NCBI RefSeq assembly: GCF_001908185.1
Contig: NZ_LGHM01000051.1
Location: 62,001-126,000 of the forward strand
Direction: 5' to 3'
Origin: Bradyrhizobium sp. AS23.2
GTDB lineage: Bacteria > Pseudomonadota > Alphaproteobacteria > Rhizobiales > Xanthobacteraceae
Length of the DNA: 64,000 nt
Below, piece after piece: positions 25,704 through 34,461 of this stretch. The position numbers were made by a program, and so were the translations under genes. Below the pieces are notes generated by a model that worked only from the letters and a program-made list of their open reading frames with translations, had not been told where the DNA came from and made no database searches. The number at the start of each line of letters is the position of its first letter. The first letter of the stretch is position 1.

Positions 25704-27502
25704 GTGCTATGGTCCTGCAGTTTGGGCTTCCGCAACTGTTCCTCCGGTTCGGGTGCGCCGAGATACGCCTCCAAGACGCGTTCGTTTCGTTTGATCTGAT
25801 CTGGGGTGCCGTCGGCGATGAGTTCTCCGGCATCGAGGACGATGATGCGATCCGAAACCGCCATGACGGCGCGAATATGATGCTCAATCAGCAGTACGGT
25901 CACGCCTGAATCTCGAATATTTCGTATGAGCAGAATGGCCTCGTCGATCTCGCGCGGCGTCAGCCCGGCCATGATCTCGTCCAGGAGTATCAACGTGGGC
26001 CGCGCGGCAAGGGCTCTCGCAATTCCCAACCGCCGCTGCTCGGCGAGCGTGAGACTGGCGCAGACGGCATCGCGTCGAGGCCACAAACCGGTGTCCTTCA
26101 ATACCTGCGAAGCGATCGCAGCGGCATCGGCGGATCCGGCGTTTGCGAGCGCGGCGGTGAACACGACTTCCGACATGGTCATGCTCGGAAAGGCCTGCGT
26201 AATCTGGAAGGTGCGCCCAATGCCGCAGGCGCACACACGATCCGGCCGCATCCCCTCGATTCTTCGGCCGTTGAAGCAGATCGTTCCGGATGTCGGAATC
26301 TGAGAACCCGCGAGGCACGAGAAGAGCGTCGTCTTGCCTGCCCCGTTTGGACCGATGAGTCCCACGATCGCTCCCTTCGGGACCTCGAAAGTGACGTTTC
26401 GCAAGGCCGCGAGACCGCCGAACCGCTTCGACACCTCGCGGACCTCCAGCAGAGGATCGTTGCAGATCCTCTCGGAGGCCGGAGCCGTCGGAAGCGCCCC
26501 GTCACCAAGCGTCGGCATGGACAGGCGGCCGCGACTTAGACCGAAACGAGAAAGCGCTTTCACCAGGCCGCCTGGCCATAGGAGAATGGCGGCCATCAAC
26601 GCGACGCCATAGACGAGATGATTGGCGCTCGCGCTGCCCGCCTCCGCCAGCTTCACTCTCAACCACTCTCCGGCCGGCATAAGAAGCATGGTGCCGAACA
26701 GCGGTCCTAGCATTGTTCCGGCACCGCCTACGACCGCGAAGAGAAGAATGAAGATTGTGATCTCGATTCCGAACGCTGAAGGCGGGTCGATGAAGCCGAC
26801 GTTCTGGGCGAAAAAGCTTCCTGCGAACGAGGTCAGAAAGCCGCTCAGCGCGAAGGTAAGCTGCTTGACGCGGAATACGTCGATGCCCATCGCCGCCGCG
26901 GCAGCCTCGTTGTCGTGAATCGCTCGCCAGTAGAAGCCGTATCTGCCGGCGTACAGCATCTGGATCAGCGCCAGTTCGACCGTCGTGAACACGCCGCCGA
27001 CGACGAGCAGCGTGACGGGATCCGAGAAGCGGAAATCCCAGAACGATTGACCCGACGCGGACGCGAAGAGTCCGTTGGTCCCGCCGAGAGCCTCTACTCC
27101 GCTCACGCCGTAAAGCAGCATGTACGAAAACGCGAGCGTCAGCAGTGCGAAGACTAGAGGACTTAGCCCCATCCGGAACGGGAGATAGCCGACCGCCAAC
27201 GCCGTCATCGCAGACAGGCCGGCGCCGACGAACATGCCGATCCAAGGGGAAAGCCCGAACGCCGACGCAAGGTAGATGGCCGAGTACGCACCGATCCCGA
27301 AGAATGCGGCGTTGCCGAAGGACACTTGCCCGAGAAAGCCGCCGATCACGTTCCATGCCGAGGCCAAATAGATCCACATGACGAGCGTGACCGCCACGGT
27401 GACCCAGTAGGAATTGGCGTATCGGCCGATGATCCCGATCGCCAGCCAAAGAGCTGCGAGAGCCCAGATCGTCTGATTGGCCAATATCCGTTTGGAGATC
27501 AT
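25700..27502 (-). CDS. livMG: Fused Liv permease (LivM) and ATP-binding protein (LivG)
   Basis: A 600-residue natural fusion. Residues 1-330 are a LivM permease with about eight to ten membrane helices ('GGFLGQVSFGNAAFFGIGAY' is the family signature). After a short linker ('RLSMPTLGDGALPT') comes a LivG ATPase with Walker A 'GPNGAGKTT', signature 'LTLAEQRRLGIARAL' and Walker B 'TLILLDEIMAGL'. The start at 27502 overlaps the frame-corrected livH stop as ATGA. In the sequence as given, a +1 shift in livH makes this frame continuous with livH, but the ATG at 27502 remains available. LivMG fusions are common in rhizobia. Confidence 0.88.
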   Translation of the reverse strand: MISKRILANQTIWALAALWLAIGIIGRYANSYWVTVAVTLVMWIYLASAWNVIGGFLGQVSFGNAAFFGIGAYSAIYLASAFGLSPWIGMFVGAGLSAMTALAVGYLPFRMGLSPLVFALLTLAFSYMLLYGVSGVEALGGTNGLFASASGQSFWDFRFSDPVTLLVVGGVFTTVELALIQMLYAGRYGFYWRAIHDNEAAAAAMGIDVFRVKQLTFALSGFLTSFAGSFFAQNVGFIDPPSAFGIEITIFILLFAVVGGAGTMLGPLFGTMLLMPAGEWLRVKLAEAGSASANHLVYGVALMAAILLWPGGLVKALSRFGLSRGRLSMPTLGDGALPTAPASERICNDPLLEVREVSKRFGGLAALRNVTFEVPKGAIVGLIGPNGAGKTTLFSCLAGSQIPTSGTICFNGRRIEGMRPDRVCACGIGRTFQITQAFPSMTMSEVVFTAALANAGSADAAAIASQVLKDTGLWPRRDAVCASLTLAEQRRLGIARALAARPTLILLDEIMAGLTPREIDEAILLIRNIRDSGVTVLLIEHHIRAVMAVSDRIIVLDAGELIADGTPDQIKRNERVLEAYLGAPEPEEQLRKPKLQDHST

Positions 27503-28375
27503 GCGGCCGCTCCTCGTCCGAAGAGGCCGCGCGGGCGAGCCAGCAGCACTATCCCAAAGACAAGATAGACGGCCCCGGGCGCCGCGGCCCCGTTGACGAG
27601 GAGCGTCGTCAGCGACTCGACGAGCCCCAAAAGCACCCCCCCCTAGGAAGGCTCCCCTCAGATCGCCGAGCCCGCCCAATACGACCACCATCAGCGACAG
27701 CAGACTGAATTGAATGCCGACGCTAGGCGTCAATTGGTAGAATGCCATGAGGCATCCGGCGGGGATGGCAAGAAGCGCGATACAGCCTGCAAAGACCAAT
27801 ATCTGCATCCTCGGCAAATGGATGCCGCACAAGGTAGCCATCACCGGATCCTGCGCGATCGCACGGATGCGGCAACCGGTTTCCGTCTTAACCAAGAACC
27901 AGGTCACTATGGCAGACAGCGCGATACCGACGCAGAAGCCTAGCAGCTCGGGAACACCGAGCACGACGCCACCTAGACGAACGACTTCGCCCTCGATCGA
28001 GGTGTGTACGTTGAGCAGATCCGCGCCGAACAGCAGAAGAGCTCCGCTTTGGATGGCGAAGGAAAGGCCGATCGTCAGTTGGGCTTGCATGAGCGGACCA
28101 GATCCCAGCACGGGTCTGATGAGCCCGACGAAGAGCGCGTAACCGACCAACGCCATGACTGGCAGCATGATTACCGCCGCCGCGTAAGGGCTGATCGAAA
28201 GCGCCTTGCACAGGACCACTACCCCGTACATCGCGCACATCAGCAAATCTCCGTGGGCGAAGTTGAGCACGCGCATGACACCGAAGACGAGCGCCAGCGA
28301 CATGGCGACGAGCGAGTAGATGCCGCCGAGCATCAATCCCGAAACCAGAGCCTGGGCGATCGACGATGCGCTCAT
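27499..28375 (-). pseudogene. livH: LivH permease, frameshifted in a run of eight G
   Basis: The first ~240 residues are a normal LivH permease ('GLMLGGIYSLVAMSLALVFG', 'RVLNFAHGD', 'GLGDLRGAFLGG'). At 27636-27643 the minus strand carries eight G. With seven, the frame continues as 'VLLGLVESLTTLLVNG' and ends 'LARPRGLFGRGAAA' with a TGA that overlaps the livM ATG, giving a 291-residue protein of family-typical length. With eight, the frame leaves LivH and runs into LivM. Either the tract is a sequencing error, or it slips in vivo and would switch permease production. A run-through of 891 residues is unlikely to be a native fusion because its linker is out of frame with LivH. Confidence 0.8.
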
Positions 28376-28385
28376 GGAGTTCGCC

Positions 28386-29591
28386 CTAAGGAAGCGGCGC
28401 CGGCTTTGCGACCGCGATCTCCGGCGGGTAGACCGTCGACTTGGATCGACCGCCGACCCATTGGGAGACCAGAGCCTGAGCTCCGATATTCCGTCCCGTC
28501 ACGTCGAAGTGGATCGATTTCGCGGGCCAGCTCGTCGTGTCGCCGGGAATATTCACGGCGCGAAGCGCGTCTCGAATCGCGGTCGGCGTCAGAGCACCGC
28601 CCGCTGCCGCCTTCTCCAAAGGCTCCTTGAGCGTCAGCAGGCCCGCATAGCACGCACCCGCGTAGCTGGAGGGATCGAGCTTGTATCTCGCTTGGAACGC
28701 CTCCCGTAAGGCCTTGGCCCGCGCGATGTCGGGGCTGAAATAGTCGACGTTGGAAACGTGAACCTTCTGGATGAGGTCCGGGTCGACCAATTCGGGAAGG
28801 CGAGGATCTCCTAGGCCGGCACCGATGCCGAGCACATAGGGATAGAAGTCGAGTTGCTTCATGGCCTTGAGACCGGCGACGGCGTCCTCCGCGTAGTTCG
28901 CCCAGATTAGGATGTCGGGCTTGCTGTCCTGAACCTTCCGCATCAGCGCGAGCAGATTGCGGTCGGCCCGGTTATAGGAATTCTCCGAAACGACCTTCAG
29001 GCCCTTCTCGCCGAGAAGCTTGCGAATCCGCGTGGCGGTGCCGGCGCCGCGGGGACTGTCTTCGTAGAGGAGAGCGAACGACTTTCCGGAGAGGTCCTGC
29101 CCCGGCGCGACGGCGGAAAGGTAGCCGAGAGCCGCTGCGGCCTCGTCGTCGCCCGTGATCTGTTCTGCGAAGTACCATTTGTAGCCGCGCTCAAGAATGT
29201 CGGCGGAAACGGAAAGGAGATTGACGAGCGGGACTTGGGCCGACTCCGCGAATTGAGCCGCGCTCGCGGTGCCGGCGCTGATTTCGCACCCGACGACGAG
29301 GGGCATCTTTTCCAGTCGTGTGAGCCTCTCCATCTCGCGGCGTACGACGTCCGGGCGGCCCTGCGTGTCGACGATCTGAAACGAAACGGGACGTCCGCCG
29401 ATACCGCCCGCTTTATTGATCGCCTCTTGCGCCAGCTCCGTTCCCTTCTGAGCGTCCTGCCCAAGGACGGCTACGGGCCCCGTCAGCGCCGTGATGACCG
29501 GGATGCGGACGGGGTCGTCGGCTGCCGAAGCGATACCCGTCGCCGCGAACCCGATAACGCCACTCAGGAATATTGTCTTGAGCAGTTTCAT
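28386..29591 (-). CDS. livK: Liv-type ABC transporter substrate-binding protein
   Basis: A 401-residue receptor for the LivHMGF system encoded just downstream (10-base gap). A signal peptide is visible (KLLKTIFLSGVIGFAATGIA). The mature part starts 'RIPVITALTGPVAVLGQDAQ', with 'AINKAGGIGGRPVSFQIVDT' and 'VVGCEISAGTASAAQFAESA' as family segments. The start at 29591 is chosen because it begins the signal peptide; an ATG at 29606 has a slightly better ribosome site. It is divergent from the quinone oxidoreductase gene, and a long palindrome lies in between. The ligand is probably a cyclic or aromatic carboxylate, judged only from the cluster. Confidence 0.85.
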   Translation of the reverse strand: MKLLKTIFLSGVIGFAATGIASAADDPVRIPVITALTGPVAVLGQDAQKGTELAQEAINKAGGIGGRPVSFQIVDTQGRPDVVRREMERLTRLEKMPLVVGCEISAGTASAAQFAESAQVPLVNLLSVSADILERGYKWYFAEQITGDDEAAAALGYLSAVAPGQDLSGKSFALLYEDSPRGAGTATRIRKLLGEKGLKVVSENSYNRADRNLLALMRKVQDSKPDILIWANYAEDAVAGLKAMKQLDFYPYVLGIGAGLGDPRLPELVDPDLIQKVHVSNVDYFSPDIARAKALREAFQARYKLDPSSYAGACYAGLLTLKEPLEKAAAGGALTPTAIRDALRAVNIPGDTTSWPAKSIHFDVTGRNIGAQALVSQWVGGRSKSTVYPPEIAVAKPAPLP

Positions 29592-29682
29592 TCCGTCGGC
29601 CGTCATCGTTGCGCTTGTCCCGGTTGCGGTTTGTTGGCGCGACAATGGTTAGGCGGAAATCCTTCGTCAATTTATCCACGGC

Positions 29683-29704
29683 AGATCGCATGGATGTGCG
29701 ATCT
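29683..29704. promoter_or_regulatory. Palindrome in the divergent livK / quinone oxidoreductase promoter region
   Basis: AGATCGCA (29683-29690) and TGCGATCT (29697-29704) are perfect inverted arms separated by 6 bases. It lies 92 bases before the livK start and 79 before the oxidoreductase start, so one regulator (for example one of the IclR proteins nearby) could control both directions. Confidence 0.5.
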
Positions 29705-29782
29705 TCGTCTTCCGCAGCCAATTGAGTATTGCCATGGAACGGACGAACGCGATCAATGCCTCGAAATCCGGAGGGAGCGATT

Positions 29783-30811
29783 GTGCCCACTGTCCAAGGC
29801 CTGCTCGTCGATCGACACAAATCTTGGCGCGACGTGGAGATCGGCCGTCTGCCGTTTCCGGCGGCCGGGGCGCGCGACGTTCTTGTCGTACCGGAGGCCG
29901 CCGCGCTGAACTTCCCTGATCTCCTCATCGTACAGGGACGCTACCAGCACAAACCGCCGCTTCCTTTCTTCGTCGGCAGGGATATCGTCGGCCGGATCCA
30001 TTCGGTCGGCGCCGAGGTGACCGAGTTCGAACCGGGTCAACGTGTCGCCGCTCAGCCCATCTTCGGCGGCTTCGCCGAGGTTGCGGTCGTACCGGTTAGC
30101 CAATGCTTCGCGATTCCGGAGGATCTCGACGCGAAGAGAGCGGCCTCGTTGGGGACAGCCTTCGCAACGGTCGTCGCCGCGCTTGGTATCCGCGGGGAAG
30201 CGAAAGCGAACGAAATAGTTCTGATAACGGGAGCGGCGGGCGGCGTCGGCGCCGCCGGCGTTCAATATGCGAGGCATCTCGGAGCCACGGTCGTGGCGCT
30301 GGTCTCGTCGGCCGCGAAGGAAGAATCAGCGAAGCGCTACGGTGCGGATGTCGTGGTGCGGAGTGACCGTCTCGATAACGTGGCTGTACAATTGCGGGAT
30401 ACGCTTCGCGGGGCGGGCGTCGACGGAGTCGATGTAGTGATGGATGTCGTAGGCGGCGACACCTTCGACGGAGCGATTCGGTGCCTTCGTCCCGGCGGCA
30501 GGCTGGTGGTGGTCGGATTCGCATCGGGCGCCATTTCGAGCGTCGAAGCCAATTATCTTCTCCTGAAGGACATCGCCGTCGTCGGCTCTTCCATTCAGCG
30601 CTTTCTTACGCAAAGGGACGAACGGCTCGTACGCGTCATGCAGGAGATCTACGTGGGTGCGGCCTCAGGCAAATTCCGCCTGGACATCGACAGCGTCTTC
30701 CCTTTTTCGTCATTTGCGGAAGCGGCCGATCGCTTGGCGACGCGCGAGGCGATAGGCAAAGTGGTGCTCGTGCCCGATTGGAAGACGCTGCAATGTCCCG
30801 AAGGAAAGTGA
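29783..30811 (+). CDS. Zinc-independent medium-chain NADPH:quinone oxidoreductase
   Basis: A 342-residue medium-chain dehydrogenase/reductase. It has a GroES-like N-terminal domain ('LNFPDLLIVQGRYQHKPPLP') and a Rossmann domain 'ITGAAGGVGAAGVQYARHLG' (about residue 150). Zinc ligands are absent, which places it with quinone oxidoreductases and acyl-CoA (acryloyl-type) reductases. The start is GTG, supported by a strong GGAGGGAG site; an upstream ATG is less likely. It is the first gene of a plus-strand unit with the crotonase and may reduce an enoyl-CoA intermediate. Confidence 0.85.
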   Translation: MPTVQGLLVDRHKSWRDVEIGRLPFPAAGARDVLVVPEAAALNFPDLLIVQGRYQHKPPLPFFVGRDIVGRIHSVGAEVTEFEPGQRVAAQPIFGGFAEVAVVPVSQCFAIPEDLDAKRAASLGTAFATVVAALGIRGEAKANEIVLITGAAGGVGAAGVQYARHLGATVVALVSSAAKEESAKRYGADVVVRSDRLDNVAVQLRDTLRGAGVDGVDVVMDVVGGDTFDGAIRCLRPGGRLVVVGFASGAISSVEANYLLLKDIAVVGSSIQRFLTQRDERLVRVMQEIYVGAASGKFRLDIDSVFPFSSFAEAADRLATREAIGKVVLVPDWKTLQCPEGK

Positions 30812-30932
30812 GCCATCACGAGTTCTTTCTTTCTGAGAGCATCTTTCATGGACGGGCGTTTGCCAAAGGACGCTTTCGAAGGCTGCTCGGCGCAGGCAAG
30901 TATCATCACGGACGATAATGAAGGAGGTCCTC

Positions 30933-31737
30933 ATGTCCGATCGTTATGCTCATTATAAACGGCTTCAGTTCGACCGTCCCTCGCCGCGCGTGCTACGGAT
31001 TACGATGAGTAATCCGGGCAAGCTGAATGCCGCGGATCAGACCATGCACGGCGAACTCGGAGCGATCTGGCGCGACGTCGATGCCGACCCCGAAGTCTCC
31101 GCAGTGATTCTCACCGGAGCGGGTAACGCGTTCTCAGCCGGCGGCGAGATGGACATGATCGACGGCATGATGAACGATTTCAATATCCGGGCTCGGAATT
31201 GGAAAGAGGCAAAGGATATCGTCTACAACGTCATCAACTGCTCGAAGCCCGTCGTCAGCGCGATACGCGGCCCCGCGGTCGGAGCGGGCCTGGTTTGTCC
31301 TGGCCGACATCTCCATCGTTTCCAAGAAAGCCAAGATCATCGACGGACATACTAAGCTCGGCGTCGCGGCCGGCGATCATGCCGCCATCGTCTGGCCGCT
31401 GCTCTGCGGCCTCGCGAAGGCGAAGTACTACCTTCTGCTCTGCGATACCTTGAGCGGCGAGGAAGCCGAGCGGATCGGTTTGGTGGCTTTGGCGGTCGAG
31501 GACACGGAACTCGACGCCAAAGCGGTCGAGATCGCGACCCGTCTGGCGGAGGGCCCTCAAAGCGCTCTGCGCTGGACCAAATATTCGCTCAACAATTGGC
31601 TGCGCCAGGCGGGACCCACTTTCGACGCATCCCTCGCGCTGGAATTCCTCGGGTTCACCGGCCCGGAGGCACGCGAAGGGGTGGCTTCCTTCCGGGAGAA
31701 GCGCAAGCCCAATTTTCCTACCGACTGTCCGCTTTGA
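30933..31737 (+). pseudogene. Enoyl-CoA hydratase/isomerase, one-base frameshift
   Basis: A strong AAGGAGG site sets the start. The first ~120 residues give the crotonase fold with 'TGAGNAFSAGGEMDM' and '[12 protein letters not shown]'. At 31294-31296 the sequence has TTT; with TT the frame continues '[20 protein letters not shown]' through '[16 protein letters not shown]' to the stop at 31737, giving 267 residues, the usual crotonase length. As given, translation ends at 31355. All conserved segments are otherwise intact, so this is either a very recent mutation or a sequence error. It is not BadI-like; the substrate is unknown. Confidence 0.8.
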
Positions 31738-32560
31738 GCGTTGCCCTGTAACCCAGGGCTCGCGAAGCCTTCGCGGCGAAGCTGACCGCGACGTCGCGCC
31801 AGACGGATCCGTCGCGGTCTTGACGGGTCGACGGCCCTGCGATGAGCAGGGCCGCAACCACTTCGCCGCGGACATTGAAAATCGGTGCAGCAACTCCGCT
31901 CGCCCCCTCCACGGCTTCGGAGACGCTGATCGAGACGCCATCAGCTCTTATTTTGCGCAGCTTCTTGCGCAGGACGATCGGGTCCGTGATCGTTTCGGAG
32001 GTCAAAGGCTTGAGCGGTACGCTCTTCAAGTAATCGTCCTGCCAAGCCTCGTCCCGATAGGCGAGCAGCAGCTGCCCGGCCGCGGACGTGTACAGCGGCC
32101 GCTTCACGCCCGCCGGGACGGAATACCGGATCATCTGTCTGCTCTCGAGAACATCGACGTAGACGACTTCGTTTCCTTCCCGGGTGAAAGCGGCGTGGAC
32201 TACGGTTTCCCCACACTGCTCCCTCGCCTCGAGCATCAGATCCCTCAAGAGGTTTCCGACCTTCCGCGCGGCGAGAATGCTTTCGGAGAGAGCGAAGATT
32301 TCGCTTCCTAGCGAGTACCTGCCGTCTTGATGGACGAGATATCCGTCGATGCTGAGCGGACGCAGCAGCGTGAGCAGACTGCTTTTCGGCGTCCGCACCC
32401 TGACACTGAGTTCCGTCAGCGACAGGCCTTCTGGCGCCGCCGCGATGGCGCCGAAAATGTCCAGGACCCGCTGAAGCGCGCGCGGCGATCCATCCGGCTT
32501 CCTGGCGATCTCGCTTCCCGGCTGCTGGGCATCCGCAGCTATTCCCGAGCTCGATGTCAT
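31718..32560 (-). CDS. IclR-family transcriptional regulator
   Basis: A 280-residue IclR protein with winged helix '[20 protein letters not shown]' and '[19 protein letters not shown]', then the effector domain ('[20 protein letters not shown]'). Its 3' end overlaps the crotonase gene by 20 bases on the opposite strand. It is divergent from a second IclR gene across a 170-base gap. It probably regulates one of the neighbouring acyl-CoA gene sets. Confidence 0.87.
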   Translation of the reverse strand: MTSSSGIAADAQQPGSEIARKPDGSPRALQRVLDIFGAIAAAPEGLSLTELSVRVRTPKSSLLTLLRPLSIDGYLVHQDGRYSLGSEIFALSESILAARKVGNLLRDLMLEAREQCGETVVHAAFTREGNEVVYVDVLESRQMIRYSVPAGVKRPLYTSAAGQLLLAYRDEAWQDDYLKSVPLKPLTSETITDPIVLRKKLRKIRADGVSISVSEAVEGASGVAAPIFNVRGEVVAALLIAGPSTRQDRDGSVWRDVAVSFAAKASRALGYRATLKADSR

Positions 32561-32659
32561 TCACTCCCGCCCGTTTCACACGCTCCGTTCACCTGACATC
32601 ACACGCGAGGATCGGCAAGGCCGGTCGCCTCAATCCAAACTTGACTCGGAAGTCCATTT

Positions 32660-32675
32660 GTTCAAAATAACGAAC
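32660..32675. promoter_or_regulatory. GTTC-N8-GAAC element between two divergent IclR genes
   Basis: Inverted half-sites GTTC and GAAC with AT-rich centre, followed by a further GGTTC 3 bases on. It lies 55 bases before the plus-strand IclR start. IclR proteins often bind such short A/T-centred palindromes. Confidence 0.35.
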
Positions 32676-32730
32676 GCGGTTCATAATATCAAACTCGCCC
32701 AGGGCTGACGAGAGTCGAGGGAGAAACAAC

Positions 32731-33588
32731 ATGTCCGTGGAGATGAGCGAAGCCTCCATTGAGGTGCCGGTCGTGAAATCCGCCGTCCGCACCCTGCAAA
32801 TCCTTGAATTGTTCGATGAGATCAAAGCTCCGCTGAACGTGGTGACGGTGTCGGAAGCTCTCGGCTATCCGCAGTCGAGCACAGCCGCGCTCCTGCGGAG
32901 CCTGGTCGCGATGGGTTATCTACACTACGACGCTCATGCGCGTACGTTCGTCTCCACCGACCGCGTCTCCCTATTAGGCAACTGGATCAATCCCGCCCTC
33001 TTCGAGCAAGGTAAGCTGACCCGAATGATGCGTTCGGTGGCGCAGAGCACGGGTCAGATGGTGTTACTTGCCGCCCGAAACGGCGACTTTGCGCAATACA
33101 TACATGTTCTCAACGCGCCCGAGAATGTACCCCACCACATCGGGCTGGGCGTCAAACGCCCTCTAGCGACCTCGGGCGTCGGCCTGATCTTGCTCTCGAG
33201 CATGCAGGACGCCGAGGTCCGGCGACTCTTCCATCGTATGAACGCCTACAGCCGTGCCCCTCAGGACAAAATCAACATCGCCGAACTGATCGCGAAGCTC
33301 CGGGACATCCGCTCCGCGGAATATACGTCTTCCAGAAACCGGGTGCTGTCCGGCTTCGGAGTGATCGCAATGGCGATCCCGCGCGAATGTTCCAATCGAC
33401 CACTCGCGATCGGCATCTGCGGCGCCTGTGACGTTCTTGATAAGAACGAAAATGAATTCGTGTCTGCCCTTCGCGAAGAGATGATCCACTATTTCGGATC
33501 GGACGGTAACACCACGGTCCGACAGCAGACGCGCAAGGGATCTCTGGAAGACGTCGAACAGCGGTCCGCGGTCATCCACGCGGCCTAG
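32731..33588 (+). CDS. IclR-family transcriptional regulator
   Basis: A 285-residue IclR-type protein. The winged helix is 'SAVRTLQILELFDEIKAPLN' with 'VTVSEALGYPQSSTAALLRS' and the effector domain contains 'GLGVKRPLATSGVGLILLSS'. It differs from the divergent neighbour, so the two are not a recent duplication. A GAGGGAG ribosome site precedes the ATG. It lies just upstream of the CoA-transferase stub and thioesterase. Confidence 0.85.
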   Translation: MSVEMSEASIEVPVVKSAVRTLQILELFDEIKAPLNVVTVSEALGYPQSSTAALLRSLVAMGYLHYDAHARTFVSTDRVSLLGNWINPALFEQGKLTRMMRSVAQSTGQMVLLAARNGDFAQYIHVLNAPENVPHHIGLGVKRPLATSGVGLILLSSMQDAEVRRLFHRMNAYSRAPQDKINIAELIAKLRDIRSAEYTSSRNRVLSGFGVIAMAIPRECSNRPLAIGICGACDVLDKNENEFVSALREEMIHYFGSDGNTTVRQQTRKGSLEDVEQRSAVIHAA

Positions 33589-33610
33589 AAGCGCACGTCG
33601 GAAGGTTCTC

Positions 33611-33922
33611 ATGCCCGGGCCGCTTGCAGGCATCAAGATAGTCGAATGGGCAGCGATCGGCCCGGGACCGATGGCAGCCACGTTGTTGGCCGACTTGGGG
33701 GCGACTGTCCTCCGGATCGAACGGAAAGTGGCGGCCAATCTCGGCGTAAAGCGCCTTCTCAAGTTCAATCTTCTTCTGAGAAATCGGAAGGCGGTCGCGC
33801 TCGACCTGAAGAAGCCCGACGCGATAGAGCTGGTCTTAACGCTGGTCGAAAAAGCCGACACGCTCACATCCTGGCTCACGACGTCGGAGATCGGCAATTT
33901 GCGCTCGTCCGGCCTTGTCTAA
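33611..33922 (+). pseudogene. CoA-transferase (AMACR-like) N-terminal stub
   Basis: The 103 residues match the start of class III CoA-transferases/racemases: 'PLAGIKIVEWAAIGPGPMAA', 'TLLADLGATVLRIER' and 'RKAVALDLKKPDAIELVL'. About 280 residues, including the catalytic Asp, are missing; a stop comes right before the thioesterase gene. It is the residue of a deletion and should be inactive. Confidence 0.75.
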
Positions 33923-33951
33923 CCTTCCGATCCGACTGCGCGACTGCCTCG

Positions 33952-34374
33952 ATGACCGATCAACAAGACACCGCCTCCTTCGAACAGCTTCGCACGAGGC
34001 TGTCACGCAACCATTTTGCCAATTGGATGGGTCTCGAGCTCGCTTCCGCGGCGCCCGGAACGGTCGAAATCGTCGCACCGTGGCGCGAAGAGTTCATTTC
34101 GAACCCCGATCGGCGCTACGTGCACGGCGGTATCTTGGCCACCTTGATCGACACCGCCGGGTCCTTCGCCGTCGCAACCAGATTGGGACGACCAGCACAG
34201 ACGATCGACATGCGCGTCGACTTCCACAAGGCTGCGACTGAAGGGCGCTTGCGAGTTGAAGGCGCCATCGTGAAGATGGGTAGAACGCTTGCCACATGCG
34301 ACGCGAGAGTCTTCGACGAGTCCGGAGCACTCGTCGCAAGCGGCCGCGGCGTCTTCCTCGTCAGCTCGGCTTAG
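33952..34374 (+). CDS. PaaI-type hotdog thioesterase
   Basis: A 140-residue single-domain thioesterase with 'RYVHGGILATLIDTAGSFAV' (HGG motif about residue 60) and 'QTIDMRVDFHKAA'. These enzymes hydrolyse acyl- or aryl-CoA and prevent CoA sequestration when catabolic intermediates build up. The start chosen (MTDQQD) fits the family; a longer open frame overlaps the CoA-transferase stub. It is followed at 34462 by a convergent dehydrogenase gene. Confidence 0.85.
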   Translation: MTDQQDTASFEQLRTRLSRNHFANWMGLELASAAPGTVEIVAPWREEFISNPDRRYVHGGILATLIDTAGSFAVATRLGRPAQTIDMRVDFHKAATEGRLRVEGAIVKMGRTLATCDARVFDESGALVASGRGVFLVSSA

Positions 34375-34461
34375 CGGACCCCCGAGAAACATGTCGCTCC
34401 TGGGAGCCTCCGTCTCGGCGGTCGGGCGCTCCGGCGCCGAGACCGGGGCGCGGGTCTCCAA

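Noticed and set aside
25700-28375. A native LivH-LivM-LivG triple fusion
   Set aside because: The LivH tail is nonsense after the G8 tract, and the correct tail with a stop on the livM ATG is present one frame away.
30933-31737. BadI (ketocyclohexanecarboxyl-CoA hydrolase) as identity of the crotonase
   Set aside because: The N-terminal and oxyanion-hole regions do not look like BadI; only the general crotonase fold is supported.
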